The notes beneath the pieces are model-generated. The model was not told where the DNA came from, did no database searches, and worked only from the letters and a program-made list of their open reading frames with translations. From Neobacillus ginsengisoli (lineage in GTDB: Bacteria > Bacillota > Bacilli > Bacillales_B > DSM-18226), in NCBI RefSeq assembly GCF_030813055.1, contig NZ_JAUSTW010000002.1, positions 62,001 to 126,000 on the forward strand: a DNA stretch of 64,000 bases. Direction: 5' to 3'. Shown here piece by piece: positions 18,858-28,726 of the stretch. Position numbers and translations under genes: made by a program. Within the stretch, counting starts at the first letter, position 1. Each line of letters starts with the position of its first letter.

Positions 18858-20105
18858 TCATAAATGCTTAATGGTCGGAAACTCAAAATAAAAGGTAGTG
18901 CCTATCCCCAGTTCACTTTCTGCCCAAATAGTCCCATCCAGTGCACGAACAATGCTATGGACCACCATCATTCCAAGTCCTGTCCCTTTTGAACCTTTTG
19001 TTGAATAAAAGGGTTCTCCTAGCCTATCGAGCTGCTCTTTGGTCATTCCCACACCAGTATCCTTCACCTTTATGGTTAAATAATCTTGACTGAATTCTGA
19101 AGATATGAAAAGCTGCCCACCATTAGGCATGGATTCAACTGCATTTTTGAGAACATTGATAAAGCATTGGCGGAACTTTTGACTTTCTCCCTTTATGAAA
19201 CCTATAACAGCAAAATCAGTTAATATTTCAACTGAATTTTGATTAGCCATCGGCTGGATGATTTTGATAATTTGCCTAAGCTCGCTTTTTACGTTTAATT
19301 CTTCATTCGTGACAAAAGACGGTTTTGCGAAGGTCAAATAATCTTGAATAACCCTTTCGGCGGAATTAAGTTCTTCCTTAACGATGGAAAGGTATTCTCT
19401 TTGTTTTTGCCTTGTGAGGTGATTATCTTGAAGTAATTGAACAAATCCACTTGCCGCAGTTAGAGGGTTTCGAATCTCATGGGATATGGCGGCTCCCATT
19501 TGTTCAACAGCTTTTAATTTTTCCGCTTTGATTAATTGCTGTTTCATTTCTGTATTTTTTTTAACAAATTCAATTGAGTAGGAAATAATTGCGATTCCTA
19601 GAGGCGGAATTACCAAATAAGCAAACCATGCATCAAGCCAAGAAGGATGGGGATAAGAAAGTTCCATTCCTCCGACCGTTAACACACCTAATATTATGCC
19701 AAAACATACAGCAATTAAAATACGGCGATTTGGACTTTGCTTCCAAAACCAGTTGTGCTGTTTCCAGACTGTAATACCCAGAGGAATATAAAGCAATAAA
19801 GTCTCAATAAAACCGATATCCAATCCGTAAAAGCTCCTAAAGATAATGGCAATTATCACAAGTAATGGCCCAATTCCAAAATACAGACCGCCAATTACCA
19901 ATGGAATGATCCTTAAGTCATAACGTGCAAAGGTAATGGGATTATAGGAGAATTGAATACAGTACCATAACATCAAAACAAACAATATAATCATGGTAGA
20001 TTTAGAAATGGTAAATCGTCTACTCTTTTCAAGCCACACTAAATAAAAGAAGAGAAATATTATGAGAATGGAAAGATTCATGAAAAGATGTTTTGTAATT
20101 TCCAT
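18858..20105 (-). CDS. Membrane histidine kinase with 5TM sensor (sporulation-kinase type)
   Basis: A 415-residue orphan kinase. The N-terminal half has five to six membrane helices of the 5TM-5TMR_LYT kind (RIIPLVIGGLYFGIGPLL is typical). It is followed by a HisKA dimer domain with the phospho-acceptor His209 in ISHEIRNPL and a HATPase domain with NAVESMPNGG, DTGVGM and GTGLGM. No response regulator lies beside it, as with the Bacillus Kin proteins that feed the Spo0 phosphorelay; that link is inference from architecture. The ATG at 20105 follows GGACGGTG; 20 further upstream in-frame residues lack support. Confidence 0.85.
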   Translation of the reverse strand: MEITKHLFMNLSILIIFLFFYLVWLEKSRRFTISKSTMIILFVLMLWYCIQFSYNPITFARYDLRIIPLVIGGLYFGIGPLLVIIAIIFRSFYGLDIGFIETLLLYIPLGITVWKQHNWFWKQSPNRRILIAVCFGIILGVLTVGGMELSYPHPSWLDAWFAYLVIPPLGIAIISYSIEFVKKNTEMKQQLIKAEKLKAVEQMGAAISHEIRNPLTAASGFVQLLQDNHLTRQKQREYLSIVKEELNSAERVIQDYLTFAKPSFVTNEELNVKSELRQIIKIIQPMANQNSVEILTDFAVIGFIKGESQKFRQCFINVLKNAVESMPNGGQLFISSEFSQDYLTIKVKDTGVGMTKEQLDRLGEPFYSTKGSKGTGLGMMVVHSIVRALDGTIWAESELGIGTTFYFEFPTIKHL

Positions 20106-20272
20106 TATTTCACCGTCCAAAATGGCTGTTATAAAAATTTTACAGGTATTTTTCACCATATTCAACCAAATTTCAACAATATTTCGAAAAAAATGAATAA
20201 ATCACATGAAACAGGATTTAACTGGGAAATAGAACTATTTTTGTACGACACCTAAATACTTATTTCGGCGAA

Positions 20273-20311
20273 AATAGAAAACAAAGGCTGACCCTTATGA
20301 GTCAACCTCTG
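20273..20311 (-). terminator. Terminator of the diguanylate cyclase gene
   Basis: On the minus strand AGAGGTTGAC pairs with GTCAGCCTTT (two G-U type pairs), followed by GTTTTCTATTTTC. Confidence 0.6.
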
Positions 20312-20315
20312 TTAT

Positions 20316-21824
20316 TTATTGAACGATTGAGATCGTATTTCTGCCTTTGGTTTTAGATAAGTATAATGCTGTATCCGCCATATGGATCAGTTCTTGGGGT
20401 TTTGTTTTGGAATTAGGAAAAAATGAAGCAATTCCTATGCTAAGGGTGACGATTTCCGCAATCTCAGAACTGCTGTGAGGAATATTAAGCGACTCAATTA
20501 ACTGTTGAATTTTTTGGGCAACTTTGAAACCTTCCTCCTGAACGGCCAAAGGCAAAATGATAGCAAATTCCTCACCGCCATAACGGGAAAATGTATAGTT
20601 TTTATTACCGGTAACCTCGTTCTTAATGGTTTGGGCAATAGTTTGTAAACAAAGGTCTCCGGCTAGGTGACCATATGTATCGTTATACTTTTTAAAATAG
20701 TCGATATCAAACATGATTAATGTAAGTGGTAAATTAGAATGAGAAAGGTTTGAACACTCTTTTTCTAGGGTATGGTCAAAGTATCTTCTATTCGAAACTC
20801 CTGTTAAACCATCCATGTAAGAAAGCCGATTAAGAAGTTCATTGGCTTCTTTTAATTTATGCTCCGTTAATTTTCGGTCGGTAATATTTCTTGAAACAAT
20901 AATAACACGCTTGCTGCCGCCTTCTTGAAAATGTACACTCTTTAATTTTGACTCTATCCATATGTATTCGCCCATTTTGGTACAGTACCTGTAAGTAGAA
21001 TCCGCGAAACCGTTATTAAGAGCTTTTTCAAACATTTCGTTTGTGTGGGAAATATCATCGGGATGGATAAAACTTTCGATTTTTTTACCTAATAGTTCCG
21101 GATATTCATATTTAATGATTTCGTTTACTGCGGGTGAAATATAGATAAATTCTCGATTTTCATTGTGCATGGTAATCATGTCACTTGAGTATTCAGCTAG
21201 TAATCGAAAGCGTTCCTCGCTCTCCTTTAATTTTATGACACTAAACTTTAATTGTAGTTGCGCCTCATTAGATTTAGCAATATACTCAGCAATAAAATAA
21301 GCTAAAAAGCCTCCGGTCAGTGATATTAGGTAATGTCCTAATAATACTGATTTGAGGAGGGATTTATCATCAATATTAATGAAGAGTAGAATTGAAATAA
21401 TGACTAATCCACTTAGATTCATTAAAAAGGCATTAAAGGTCATATGAAATTTTAATTTTGAGATACCTCCACAAACTATTCCGGTGAAAAGTACACCTAA
21501 AGCCGCTAATAAGGCATTGTAACTATATCCGAAAAGGTATATTCTCCCTGAGGAAATGATAACAGAAGCAATGAAGGCAGGAATGAAACCACCAAAGGCA
21601 GCCGGAATAACAATTGCTAAATGTCGTAAATCGGCAATAGTTGTAGGATTTATTTTAATACTAAACAGCATTAAAATGTTTCCAAGTACTCCAAAACAAA
21701 GCCCCCAGTAAAATTTAGTTAAAAAGGGTGAAGAAACCTGCAATGGCCTATTTTTAAAGACCTGTCCCATAATAAAGAAGGACGCGATTAAAAGTGCTGC
21801 ATTCAAAACAAAATCTTTTATCAT
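20316..21824 (-). CDS. Membrane diguanylate cyclase (5TM sensor, PAS, GGDEF)
   Basis: Makes cyclic di-GMP from two GTP. The 502-residue protein has a 5TM-5TMR_LYT membrane sensor (about 1-190, with LRHLAIVIPAAFGGFIPA), a PAS/PAC domain (about 200-315, ending in ITDRKLTEHKL) and a GGDEF domain with the active-site motif RYGGEEF. The RxxD inhibitory site expected five residues before GGEEF is absent (NYTFS instead), so product inhibition is probably lacking. The ATG is preceded by CAGGAGC. It is transcribed in the same direction as the kinase at 18858, which has the same type of sensor. Confidence 0.92.
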   Translation of the reverse strand: MIKDFVLNAALLIASFFIMGQVFKNRPLQVSSPFLTKFYWGLCFGVLGNILMLFSIKINPTTIADLRHLAIVIPAAFGGFIPAFIASVIISSGRIYLFGYSYNALLAALGVLFTGIVCGGISKLKFHMTFNAFLMNLSGLVIISILLFINIDDKSLLKSVLLGHYLISLTGGFLAYFIAEYIAKSNEAQLQLKFSVIKLKESEERFRLLAEYSSDMITMHNENREFIYISPAVNEIIKYEYPELLGKKIESFIHPDDISHTNEMFEKALNNGFADSTYRYCTKMGEYIWIESKLKSVHFQEGGSKRVIIVSRNITDRKLTEHKLKEANELLNRLSYMDGLTGVSNRRYFDHTLEKECSNLSHSNLPLTLIMFDIDYFKKYNDTYGHLAGDLCLQTIAQTIKNEVTGNKNYTFSRYGGEEFAIILPLAVQEEGFKVAQKIQQLIESLNIPHSSSEIAEIVTLSIGIASFFPNSKTKPQELIHMADTALYLSKTKGRNTISIVQ

Positions 21825-21970
21825 AATAAAATGCTCCTGATTTACTAGTGAAACAATATCAGCAGGTTGAAAAATCTAATCTTATGTATTGAATCATATC
21901 ATTCTAATTATACAATAAATTAGATAATAAAAACAAAAAAAGAAAATAAAACCATATTAATTGAAATAAT

Positions 21971-22009
21971 AAAAAAGCCAGGATTATTTAACTTGTTCCT
22001 AGCTTTTGA
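21971..22009 (-). terminator. Minus-strand terminator, outer hairpin
   Basis: On the minus strand AAAGCTAGGA pairs with TCCTGGCTTT followed by TTTATTATT. It lies downstream of the small ORF at 22075-22209. Confidence 0.6.
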
Positions 22010-22020
22010 CTTTTGATATA

Positions 22021-22055
22021 GAGGATGCTCCAATGTAATGGGGCATCCTCGTTTT
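22021..22055. terminator. Hairpin, probable terminator of the small ORF
   Basis: GAGGATGCTCC faces GGGGCATCCTC (one mismatch) around an eight-base loop; plus strand continues GTTTT. It stands between the small minus-strand ORF and the outer hairpin. Confidence 0.5.
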
Positions 22056-22074
22056 GAAGTATGAGCTTTTCTAC

Positions 22075-22209
22075 TTACTCACTATCCTGTGTGGTGTTGA
22101 AAAATTCAACTGGTTTTTGCTTATTATTATTTTTTTCTTTATTTTGATTTCCCATTTTCCCGTCTGATTCATAGCTAAGGTTATTCTTAGTGTTCTCATG
22201 TTCTCTCAT
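22075..22209 (-). CDS. Small Asn/Lys-rich hypothetical protein
   Basis: A 44-residue ORF beginning at the ATG at 22209, placed eight bases after AAAGGGGG. The longer frame from 22278 lacks a ribosome site. The product is hydrophilic, rich in Asn, Lys, Glu and Gln, and has no membrane segment or Cys. It resembles small spore-associated Bacillus proteins in composition only; I do not recognise the family. It is divergent from the aldolase gene and has its own terminator hairpins, which argues that it is a real gene. Confidence 0.5.
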   Translation of the reverse strand: MREHENTKNNLSYESDGKMGNQNKEKNNNKQKPVEFFNTTQDSE

Positions 22210-22363
22210 TCTTTTACCCCCTTTAAGATTATCATTTTCATTGCATTTAATTTCATTCATCAGAATGGAAAAAAACAAATATCACAAAAAGTTGTTTCTA
22301 TTATATAGATTTATTTATTATGTTAATATTATTAGGATTAATGTAATGATGAGGAGGGGCTGT

Positions 22364-22999
22364 ATGCTGAAAAAATTCGCGATTTTAAATCAGTTAGAGG
22401 AGGGAAAAATTGTTGCGGTCGTACGCGGTGAAAGTGAGGAGGACGCTTATCAAATTTCCCTGGCATGCATAAGAGGCGGAATTAAAAATATTGAAGTAAC
22501 CTTTACGACACCTAACGCTTTAGATGTTATTAAAAAATTAGCAGAAGCCAATAATCATTCTGCAGTCATTGGTGCAGGAACCGTTCTTGATCCTGGGACG
22601 GCTAGGCTTGCGATTTTAAATGGTGCCCGATATATTGTTAGTCCACACTTTTCAAAGGAAATCAGTGAAACCTGTAATCTATATTCAATTCCCTATCTAC
22701 CGGGCTGTCTAACGGCAACTGAAATGGTAGAAGCATTAAAAACAGGGGTAGATGTTGTTAAAGTTTTCCCCGGGGGTGTTGTAGGTCCATCCTACATAGA
22801 AAATATTCAAGGCCCGCTTCCAAACATCAACATTATGCCGTCCGGAGGGGTAAATCTGGATAATGTATTGGAATGGTTAGATAAGGGAAGCTTTGCTGTA
22901 GGTGTTGGCAGTGTGCTAACAAAAGGAATAAAATCGGGGGATTACGAAGAAGTTGAAAGAAGAGCGCAGCAATTTACAGATAAAATCAATAATGCTTAA
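22364..22999 (+). CDS. eda: KDPG/KHG aldolase
   Basis: Splits 2-keto-3-deoxy-6-phosphogluconate to pyruvate and glyceraldehyde 3-phosphate. The class I aldolase has 211 residues from the ATG at 22364, which follows GAGGAGGGG; the longer in-frame stretch upstream is not supported. Family motifs are IEVTFTTPNAL (catalytic Glu region), GAGTVLD, and DVVKVFPGG with the Schiff-base Lys. It stands alone between terminators, separate from the uxaC unit. No kdgK or edd is in the window, so its substrate must come from genes elsewhere. Confidence 0.92.
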   Translation: MLKKFAILNQLEEGKIVAVVRGESEEDAYQISLACIRGGIKNIEVTFTTPNALDVIKKLAEANNHSAVIGAGTVLDPGTARLAILNGARYIVSPHFSKEISETCNLYSIPYLPGCLTATEMVEALKTGVDVVKVFPGGVVGPSYIENIQGPLPNINIMPSGGVNLDNVLEWLDKGSFAVGVGSVLTKGIKSGDYEEVERRAQQFTDKINNA

Positions 23000-23053
23000 C
23001 TTTCAATGGAGCCCCGATCTTTTTCTATTCGGCACCTCGTATACATCATTAAG

Positions 23054-23095
23054 AAAATCCCCTTTATGACGGTTTTTCACTTAGGGGATTTTGTT
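23054..23095. terminator. Bidirectional terminator between aldolase and ROK genes
   Basis: AAAATCCCC faces GGGGATTTT with a 21-base loop; A-run left and T-run right. Confidence 0.75.
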
Positions 23096-23131
23096 ATATT
23101 AGAAAACGATTGCATGGAATTTTATGTTAAA

Positions 23132-24295
23132 TTATACCTCATATGGAAGATTTAGGGTTGGGACATCAAGAAAATGTTTGATGGCCAGCGCGCATGCACC
23201 CAGGACGCATGATTTCTTACCAATTGAAGAAATCAACAATTCTCGGTAATGACTGATGGAAGAATTCAGGTTTGCTTTAATTTTGTTAAGAGAATCCGGA
23301 TACATTCGAAGCAGCTCACCATCCAGCACGAGCACATCGGGGTTGTATATGTTAATCATATTATTCAACCCAATTGATAGGTAGTAAATAGATTGTTCCA
23401 TCAATCCGTGTACTTCCTCATCACCTTCTTCAAGCCATTTTTGAATATGTTCGTACGTTACGTTTTCAATTTGCCTATTTTCGGACAAATATTCAAAAAT
23501 GCTCGATTCGGAGGCGTATTTTTCCCAGCATCCTTTATTTCCGCATTTACATGACCTTCCTCCGGGTACAACAATCATATGTCCTGCTTCACCTGCATAT
23601 CCATCATGCCCGCGAAAAAACTCACTGTTCATCATCAAGCCGATCCCGATACCTGAATAGAGAGTCGCGCATAATAGATTATCTGTTTCATGGTGAACAA
23701 ATACCCTCTCGGCAAAAGAGCAAAGATTTGCATTGTTTTCAAGGTAAACTGAAATACCGATTTCCTTTTGCAGATCATCTTTTAGGTTGATATTATTCCA
23801 CGCAAGACGTGGCACATAGTGAACGACTTCATCTTTTGTAACTAGACCATGGATAGCAATTACAACTCCAACGATTCCGTAACGACTATCGGTGTAATTT
23901 GTCTCGAATTTTTTGATTTGTTCTATTAATAGATGAAGAATCTCAGAATAGTCAGTTGTATTTAATTTGATAACAATTGACGAAACAGGACTGCCTAGAA
24001 GGTCCGAGAGTGTAAAAGAAATCTGACCATAATCAAGGTCAATGCCAAGCGCATAGCCTGCTTGACCGTTTAACGAGAGCATGATTGGCTTTCTGCCTAC
24101 AGAATAATGCTCAAGTTGTGTCTCGACAATCAATCCTTCCTCCAATAGGTCAGCAGCTTGTGCCGAGATGGTAGCTCTCGTTAAGTCTGTGGCCTTGGAT
24201 AAATCTGCCCGTGAAATCATTCCTTCCTTAACAATTTTTCTGATGATTAAAGAGCGATTGATTTTCTTTATATATGCAGCATCACCTGTAACCAT
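23132..24295 (-). CDS. ROK family (XylR/NagC-type) repressor
   Basis: A 387-residue repressor. The N-terminal winged helix (about 15-75) has ISRADLSKATDLTRATIS. The ROK sugar-binding domain carries GIDLDYGQISF, the GEAGHMIVVPGG motif and the zinc site CKCGNKGCWEKYASE. It is divergent from uxaC. The intervening DNA holds a 27-base palindrome of the XylR operator kind just downstream of the uxaC promoter, and the same palindrome recurs before the LarA-like gene at 29.4 kb, so this protein probably represses both hexuronate units. The inducer is likely a hexuronate or aldonate, which is inference. Confidence 0.88.
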   Translation of the reverse strand: MVTGDAAYIKKINRSLIIRKIVKEGMISRADLSKATDLTRATISAQAADLLEEGLIVETQLEHYSVGRKPIMLSLNGQAGYALGIDLDYGQISFTLSDLLGSPVSSIVIKLNTTDYSEILHLLIEQIKKFETNYTDSRYGIVGVVIAIHGLVTKDEVVHYVPRLAWNNINLKDDLQKEIGISVYLENNANLCSFAERVFVHHETDNLLCATLYSGIGIGLMMNSEFFRGHDGYAGEAGHMIVVPGGRSCKCGNKGCWEKYASESSIFEYLSENRQIENVTYEHIQKWLEEGDEEVHGLMEQSIYYLSIGLNNMINIYNPDVLVLDGELLRMYPDSLNKIKANLNSSISHYRELLISSIGKKSCVLGACALAIKHFLDVPTLNLPYEV

Positions 24296-24392
24296 TTATA
24301 TCCTCCATTTCGGCAATCTAACTATAAGTATACTCCTATTATATCAGGTTCTTTCATTTTTCGATTTATTTCTATTAAATAGAAGGTGTTCA

Positions 24393-24421
24393 TTGACGAA
24401 ACACAATATAAATGATAAATT
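24393..24421 (+). promoter_or_regulatory. Promoter of the uxaC unit
   Basis: -35 TTGACG (24393-24398), 17-base spacer, -10 TAAATT (24416-24421) with TG one base upstream. The design matches the promoter at 29162-29190. Confidence 0.65.
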
Positions 24422-24430
24422 ATGTTTGTG

Positions 24431-24457
24431 TTTAATTTGTTTAATAAACAAATTAAA
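24431..24457. promoter_or_regulatory. ROK repressor operator 1
   Basis: Perfect 27-base palindrome: TTTAATTTGTTTA, central A, TAAACAAATTAAA. It starts a few bases after the predicted transcription start of uxaC. It resembles Bacillus XylR operators (TTAGTTTGTTT half-sites). Confidence 0.8.
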
Positions 24458-24491
24458 ATGGATGTATTTTTGATTATCCTTTTAATTCTTT

Positions 24492-24505
24492 TGTAAGGGT
24501 TTACA
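24492..24505 (+). promoter_or_regulatory. cre-like site in the uxaC leader
   Basis: TGTAAGGGTTTACA matches the CcpA consensus TGWAANCGNTNWCA at 13 of 14 positions. Its place about 60 bases into the leader suggests roadblock-type catabolite repression. Confidence 0.5.
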
Positions 24506-24552
24506 GAAAAAACGTGAAAACGGTATACCATTATTTATAGCTGGAGGGGAAA

Positions 24553-25962
24553 ATGATGAGAAGGACCTTTTTAGACAAACACTTTTTGTTAAATTCTGAG
24601 ACTGCGCTTAAATTATATGAAAATGCAGTAGAGGGACTACCGATTTTTGATTTTCACTGCCACTTAGCTCCACAGGAGGTTTGGGAAAACAAACCTTATG
24701 AAAATATTACACAAATATGGCTAGGCGGAGATCATTATAAATGGCGTACGATGCGTATGCACGGTATCGGTGAAAGATACATTACAGGTAACGCTAATGA
24801 TTGGGAAAAATTTTCAGCATGGGCTGAAACAATCCCGCATTTAATTGGAAACCCGCTTTATCATTGGACACATATGGAATTGAAAATGTTTTTTGGAATT
24901 GAAAAACAGCTGAATCCGGAAACAGCCCGAGAAATTTATGATGCATGCAACGAAATGCTAAAGCAACCGGAATTCAGACCAAGGGCATTTATTGAAAGAG
25001 CAAATGTCAAGTTTATTGGAACAACAGATGATCCTGTTTCAACTTTAGAATACCATCAATTATTGAGGAATGATGTATCGTTTAAGGCAATCATTGCACC
25101 GACATTCCGTCCTGACGGAGCTCTTTTTATTGAACGTCCAACTTTTAACGGATGGCTTGAAAAATTAGCCGAAGTTTCCGGTATCAAGACAGATTCTCTT
25201 GATGGATTTTTAAACGCCTTAAAACAGAGGGTGGATTTCTTCCATGAAAATGGCGGCTGTGCATCCGATCATGATATTCAGAAAATGGAATTTATAAAAG
25301 CAACCAAAGAAGAAATCGTCTTGATTTTTGATAAACGAATAAGCGGCGAACAGCTTTCAAATGATGAAATAGTTGCTTACCGTTCTTTCGTATTAAAAGA
25401 ACTAGGAAAAATGTATGCGGAAAAGCAATGGGTTATGCAGCTTCATATGGGAGCAATGCGCAACAACAATACAAAAATGAAAGAGCTTCTTGGTCCGGAT
25501 ACAGGGTTTGACTCTGTCGGAGAGGCAAATATGGCAGAAGGCTTGTCATGTTTCCTAGACGCTCTGAATCAAGAGGATGCTTTGCCAAGAACAGTATTAT
25601 TTAACTTGAACCCTAAAGATAATGCGGTTCTTACCGGCATGATGGGTAACTTCTATGAAGAAGGTATTCCGGGGAAAATTCAATTTGGTTCCGGCTGGTG
25701 GTTTAACGACCATATAGATGGAATGGAAAAGCAAATGCGAGATCTGGCAAACGTTGGAATGCTAAGTCACTTTATTGGTATGTTGACAGATTCACGCAGT
25801 TTCCTATCCTATGCGCGCCATGATTATTTCCGCAGGATCCTTTGCAATCTTTTAGGTGACTGGGTGGAAAAAGGATTGGCTCCATTTAAGATGGAGTTCC
25901 TGGAACAAATGGTTAGGAATATAGGATATGGTAATGCAGAAAGATACTTTATGGAACGGTAA
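24553..25962 (+). CDS. uxaC: Glucuronate isomerase
   Basis: Converts D-glucuronate to D-fructuronate (and galacturonate to tagaturonate). The 469-residue member of the amidohydrolase-like superfamily has the metal motif FDFHCHL near residue 35, IGTTDDP near 156, QLHMGAMRNNN near 297 and the late FIGMLTDSRSFLSYARHDYFRR. Length is normal. CTGGAGGGG precedes the ATG; a second ATG follows directly and could be used. It is the first gene of a unit that continues with the uidA remnant and gnd, and is controlled by the ROK operator just upstream. Confidence 0.96.
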   Translation: MMRRTFLDKHFLLNSETALKLYENAVEGLPIFDFHCHLAPQEVWENKPYENITQIWLGGDHYKWRTMRMHGIGERYITGNANDWEKFSAWAETIPHLIGNPLYHWTHMELKMFFGIEKQLNPETAREIYDACNEMLKQPEFRPRAFIERANVKFIGTTDDPVSTLEYHQLLRNDVSFKAIIAPTFRPDGALFIERPTFNGWLEKLAEVSGIKTDSLDGFLNALKQRVDFFHENGGCASDHDIQKMEFIKATKEEIVLIFDKRISGEQLSNDEIVAYRSFVLKELGKMYAEKQWVMQLHMGAMRNNNTKMKELLGPDTGFDSVGEANMAEGLSCFLDALNQEDALPRTVLFNLNPKDNAVLTGMMGNFYEEGIPGKIQFGSGWWFNDHIDGMEKQMRDLANVGMLSHFIGMLTDSRSFLSYARHDYFRRILCNLLGDWVEKGLAPFKMEFLEQMVRNIGYGNAERYFMER

Positions 25963-26040
25963 AGACTGAAAAATTTTAAGAGGAATCTTTTACCCTGCTA
26001 TTCTTACTTCTGAGCGTGTTGTTTTGCGATTCGGTTCCGT

Positions 26041-27201
26041 AACAAGGTAAAAGTAAGTGTATTGGATGAAACAGGAGTGTCTGTTGGCACAGCTGAAGGA
26101 GCCTCCGGCTCAATCAATATTTCAAACGTGAAGCTATGGGAACCTTTAAATGCGTATTTGTACACACTGAATATTAATTAATCGAAAATGGAAAAACAGT
26201 CGACCAATATGAGCAGCCATTGTGAGAACAGTCGAAGTGAAGGACGGAAATTTCCTGATCAATAATAAACTATTTTATTTTAAAGGTTTCGGAAAACATG
26301 AAGATTCACCGATACATGGCAGAGGCTTTGATGAAGCAGCCAATGTAATGGATTTTAATCTGATGAAGTGGATCGGGGCAACTCATTCCGCACATCCCAT
26401 TACCCTTATTCAGAAGAATTGATGCGTCTTGCTGACCGTGAAGGCTTTGTCATCATTGATGAAGTACCTGCAGTAGGCTTACATTTGAACTTTATGGTCA
26501 TGTTATCAGGTGGTGTCGCACAAAGAAATACTTGGAAGGAACTTAAAACCTTTGAACATCATCAAGATGTCATCAAGGAACTCATCAAACGGGATAAAAA
26601 CCACCCATCCGTTGTCATGTGGAATGTCGCTAATGAACCGGCTTCAGAAGAAGATGGTGCATTTGAATACTTTAAACCGCTTGTAGAGCTAGCGAAGGAA
26701 CTTGATCCGCAAAAACGACCTGTAACGCTTGTGACACACTTAGGGTCAACTCCGGATAAAGATAAAGTTGCCGAATTAATTGATGTTCTTGCATTTAACC
26801 GTTATTATGGATGTTATATTGATGGTGGTGACCTTGACTCTGCAAAAGCAAAACTACGTGCGGAATTCAACGGCTGGCTCGAGCGCTGCCCTGACAAACT
26901 ATTTATGATGACTGAATATGGAGCAGATACAGTCACAGGATTTCATGATGTTGAGCCTGTTATGTTTACGGAAGAATATCAAGTTGAATTTTATAAGGCA
27001 AACCATGAAGTGTTTGATGAATTAAACCACTTTGTCGGCGAGCAGGTATGGAATTTTGCGGATTTTGCGACAAGTCAGGGAATTATTCGTGTTCAAGGGA
27101 ATAAAAAAGGGATATTTACCCGGGAACGCAAACCAAAATATGTAGCTCATGAATTGCGCAAGCACTGGACAGCAATCCCTGATTTTAACTTTAAGGGATA
27201 A
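26041..27201 (+). pseudogene. uidA: Beta-glucuronidase (GH2) remnant
   Basis: About the last two thirds of a beta-glucuronidase, in four pieces. Homology begins near residue 205 of the E. coli enzyme; the N-terminal sugar-binding domain is gone. The frame changes at about 26180, 26220 and 26383; the last is a one-base loss in the [13 protein letters not shown] region. The longest open piece (26368-27201) still has the acid/base Glu in NVANEP and the nucleophile Glu in MTEYGAD, plus the family end [12 protein letters not shown]. An intact gene would have released glucuronate for uxaC, its neighbour. It is not expected to make active enzyme. Confidence 0.88.
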
Positions 27202-27260
27202 GTACTATTATTGTAATGTCCAAAAGAATTAAAGGAGAAAGAAAGGAAGAGGGATAAGAT

Positions 27261-28673
27261 ATGTCTAATCAGCAAATTGGTGTGGTCGGTTTAGCTGTAA
27301 TGGGAAAAAACCTTGCATTAAATATTGAAAGTCGCGGGTATTCCGTTTCTGTTTTTAACCGTTCATATGATAAAACAGAAGCTTTCTTAAAGAACGAAGC
27401 CGAAGGAAAAAACTTCTTTGGTGCACAAACGATTGAAGAATTTGTGAATTCTTTAGAAAAGCCAAGAAAAATATTATTAATGGTTAAAGCGGGAACAGCC
27501 ACAGATGCTACGATTGATTCTTTGAAGCCATATCTTGAGGAAGGCGACATTCTTATCGATGGCGGAAATACCTTTTTCCAAGATACGATCAGACGGAATA
27601 AGGAACTGGAATCGGCAGGTTTCCACTTTATTGGTACTGGAGTTTCAGGTGGAGAAGAGGGCGCATTAAAAGGACCGGCCATTATGCCGGGTGGTAAAAA
27701 AGAAGCGTATGAACTTGTAAAACCAATCTTAGAAGGTATTTCCGCAAAGGTTAATGGCGATCCATGCTGCACGTATATCGGTCCTAACGGTGCCGGCCAT
27801 TATGTAAAAATGGTTCATAATGGGATTGAATATGGTGATATGCAATTAATTTCAGAAGCTTATTTTATTTTGAAAAATGTACTTGGTTTAGAAGCGGAGG
27901 AGCTTCACCAGGTATTTGCTGAGTGGAATAAAGGTGAATTAGACAGCTACTTAATTGAAATTACTGCAGATATTTTTACAAAAGTAGATAATGAAACCGG
28001 TAAACCGATGGTTGATGTGATTCTTGATACTGCCGGACAAAAGGGTACAGGTAAATGGACAAGTCAAAATGCCTTAGATTTAGGGGTACCTCTGCCGATC
28101 ATCACAGAGTCTGTATTTGCCCGCTTTATTTCTGCAATGAAAGAGGAGCGCGTTAAGGCAAGTAAGGTACTTAATGGACCTAAAGCGGCAGCCTTTGAAG
28201 GTAATAAAGAGGAGTTAATTGAAGCGGTACGTAAAGCTTTATATATGAGCAAAATTTGCTCCTATGCACAGGGCTTTGCACAAATGCGTGCAGCATCTGA
28301 AGAGTACGATTGGAATCTTCGATATGGTGACATAGCGATGATTTTCCGCGGCGGCTGTATTATTCGTGCCCAATTCTTACAAAAAATAAAAGACGCATAC
28401 GATCGGGATCCTGAATTAGCGAACCTGCTATTAGATCCTTACTTTAAAGAAATAGTAGAAAGCTATCAAGCTGCCTTGCGTCAAGTCCTTGCCGTTGCGA
28501 TTGAGCGTGGAATCCCTGTGCCGTCATTTGCGAGCGCCATTGCATACTATGACAGCTATCGGACTGAAACGCTACCGGCAAATTTATTGCAGGCCCAACG
28601 TGACTATTTTGGGGCCCATACCTATCAACGTGTAGATAAAGAAGGAGTATACCATACAAACTGGATGGAATAA
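27261..28673 (+). CDS. gnd: 6-phosphogluconate dehydrogenase, decarboxylating
   Basis: Oxidises 6-phosphogluconate to ribulose 5-phosphate and CO2. The 470-residue enzyme has the nucleotide site [17 protein letters not shown] (10-26), the FNRSYDKT stretch of NADP-type enzymes, GVSGGEEGA, and the catalytic [16 protein letters not shown] (Lys near 184). The C-terminal tail ends in [15 protein letters not shown] sequence, as usual. It follows the uidA remnant by 59 bases and ends the uxaC unit at a strong terminator. In a hexuronate operon this enzyme is unexpected; it makes sense if mannonate is turned into gluconate. Confidence 0.96.
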   Translation: MSNQQIGVVGLAVMGKNLALNIESRGYSVSVFNRSYDKTEAFLKNEAEGKNFFGAQTIEEFVNSLEKPRKILLMVKAGTATDATIDSLKPYLEEGDILIDGGNTFFQDTIRRNKELESAGFHFIGTGVSGGEEGALKGPAIMPGGKKEAYELVKPILEGISAKVNGDPCCTYIGPNGAGHYVKMVHNGIEYGDMQLISEAYFILKNVLGLEAEELHQVFAEWNKGELDSYLIEITADIFTKVDNETGKPMVDVILDTAGQKGTGKWTSQNALDLGVPLPIITESVFARFISAMKEERVKASKVLNGPKAAAFEGNKEELIEAVRKALYMSKICSYAQGFAQMRAASEEYDWNLRYGDIAMIFRGGCIIRAQFLQKIKDAYDRDPELANLLLDPYFKEIVESYQAALRQVLAVAIERGIPVPSFASAIAYYDSYRTETLPANLLQAQRDYFGAHTYQRVDKEGVYHTNWME

Positions 28674-28675
28674 CT

Positions 28676-28726
28676 AAAAAGGTGCCAGTCTCTATCCAAA
28701 TTATGGACGGTTTCTGGCACCTTTAA
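28676..28726 (+). terminator. Terminator after gnd
   Basis: AAAGGTGCCAG faces CTGGCACCTTT with an inner TCCAAATTATGGA pairing, followed by AATTTTC. Confidence 0.8.

Noticed and set aside
24521..24530. Alternative uxaC promoter (TTTACA at 24500, TATACC at 24524)
   Set aside because: The -10 is poor and the start would leave almost no leader before the ribosome site; the TTGACG promoter at 24393 has the same design as the one at 29162.
27269..27772. 167-codon minus-strand ORF inside gnd
   Set aside because: It is the shadow of a GC-biased coding frame of gnd; no ribosome site and no family likeness.
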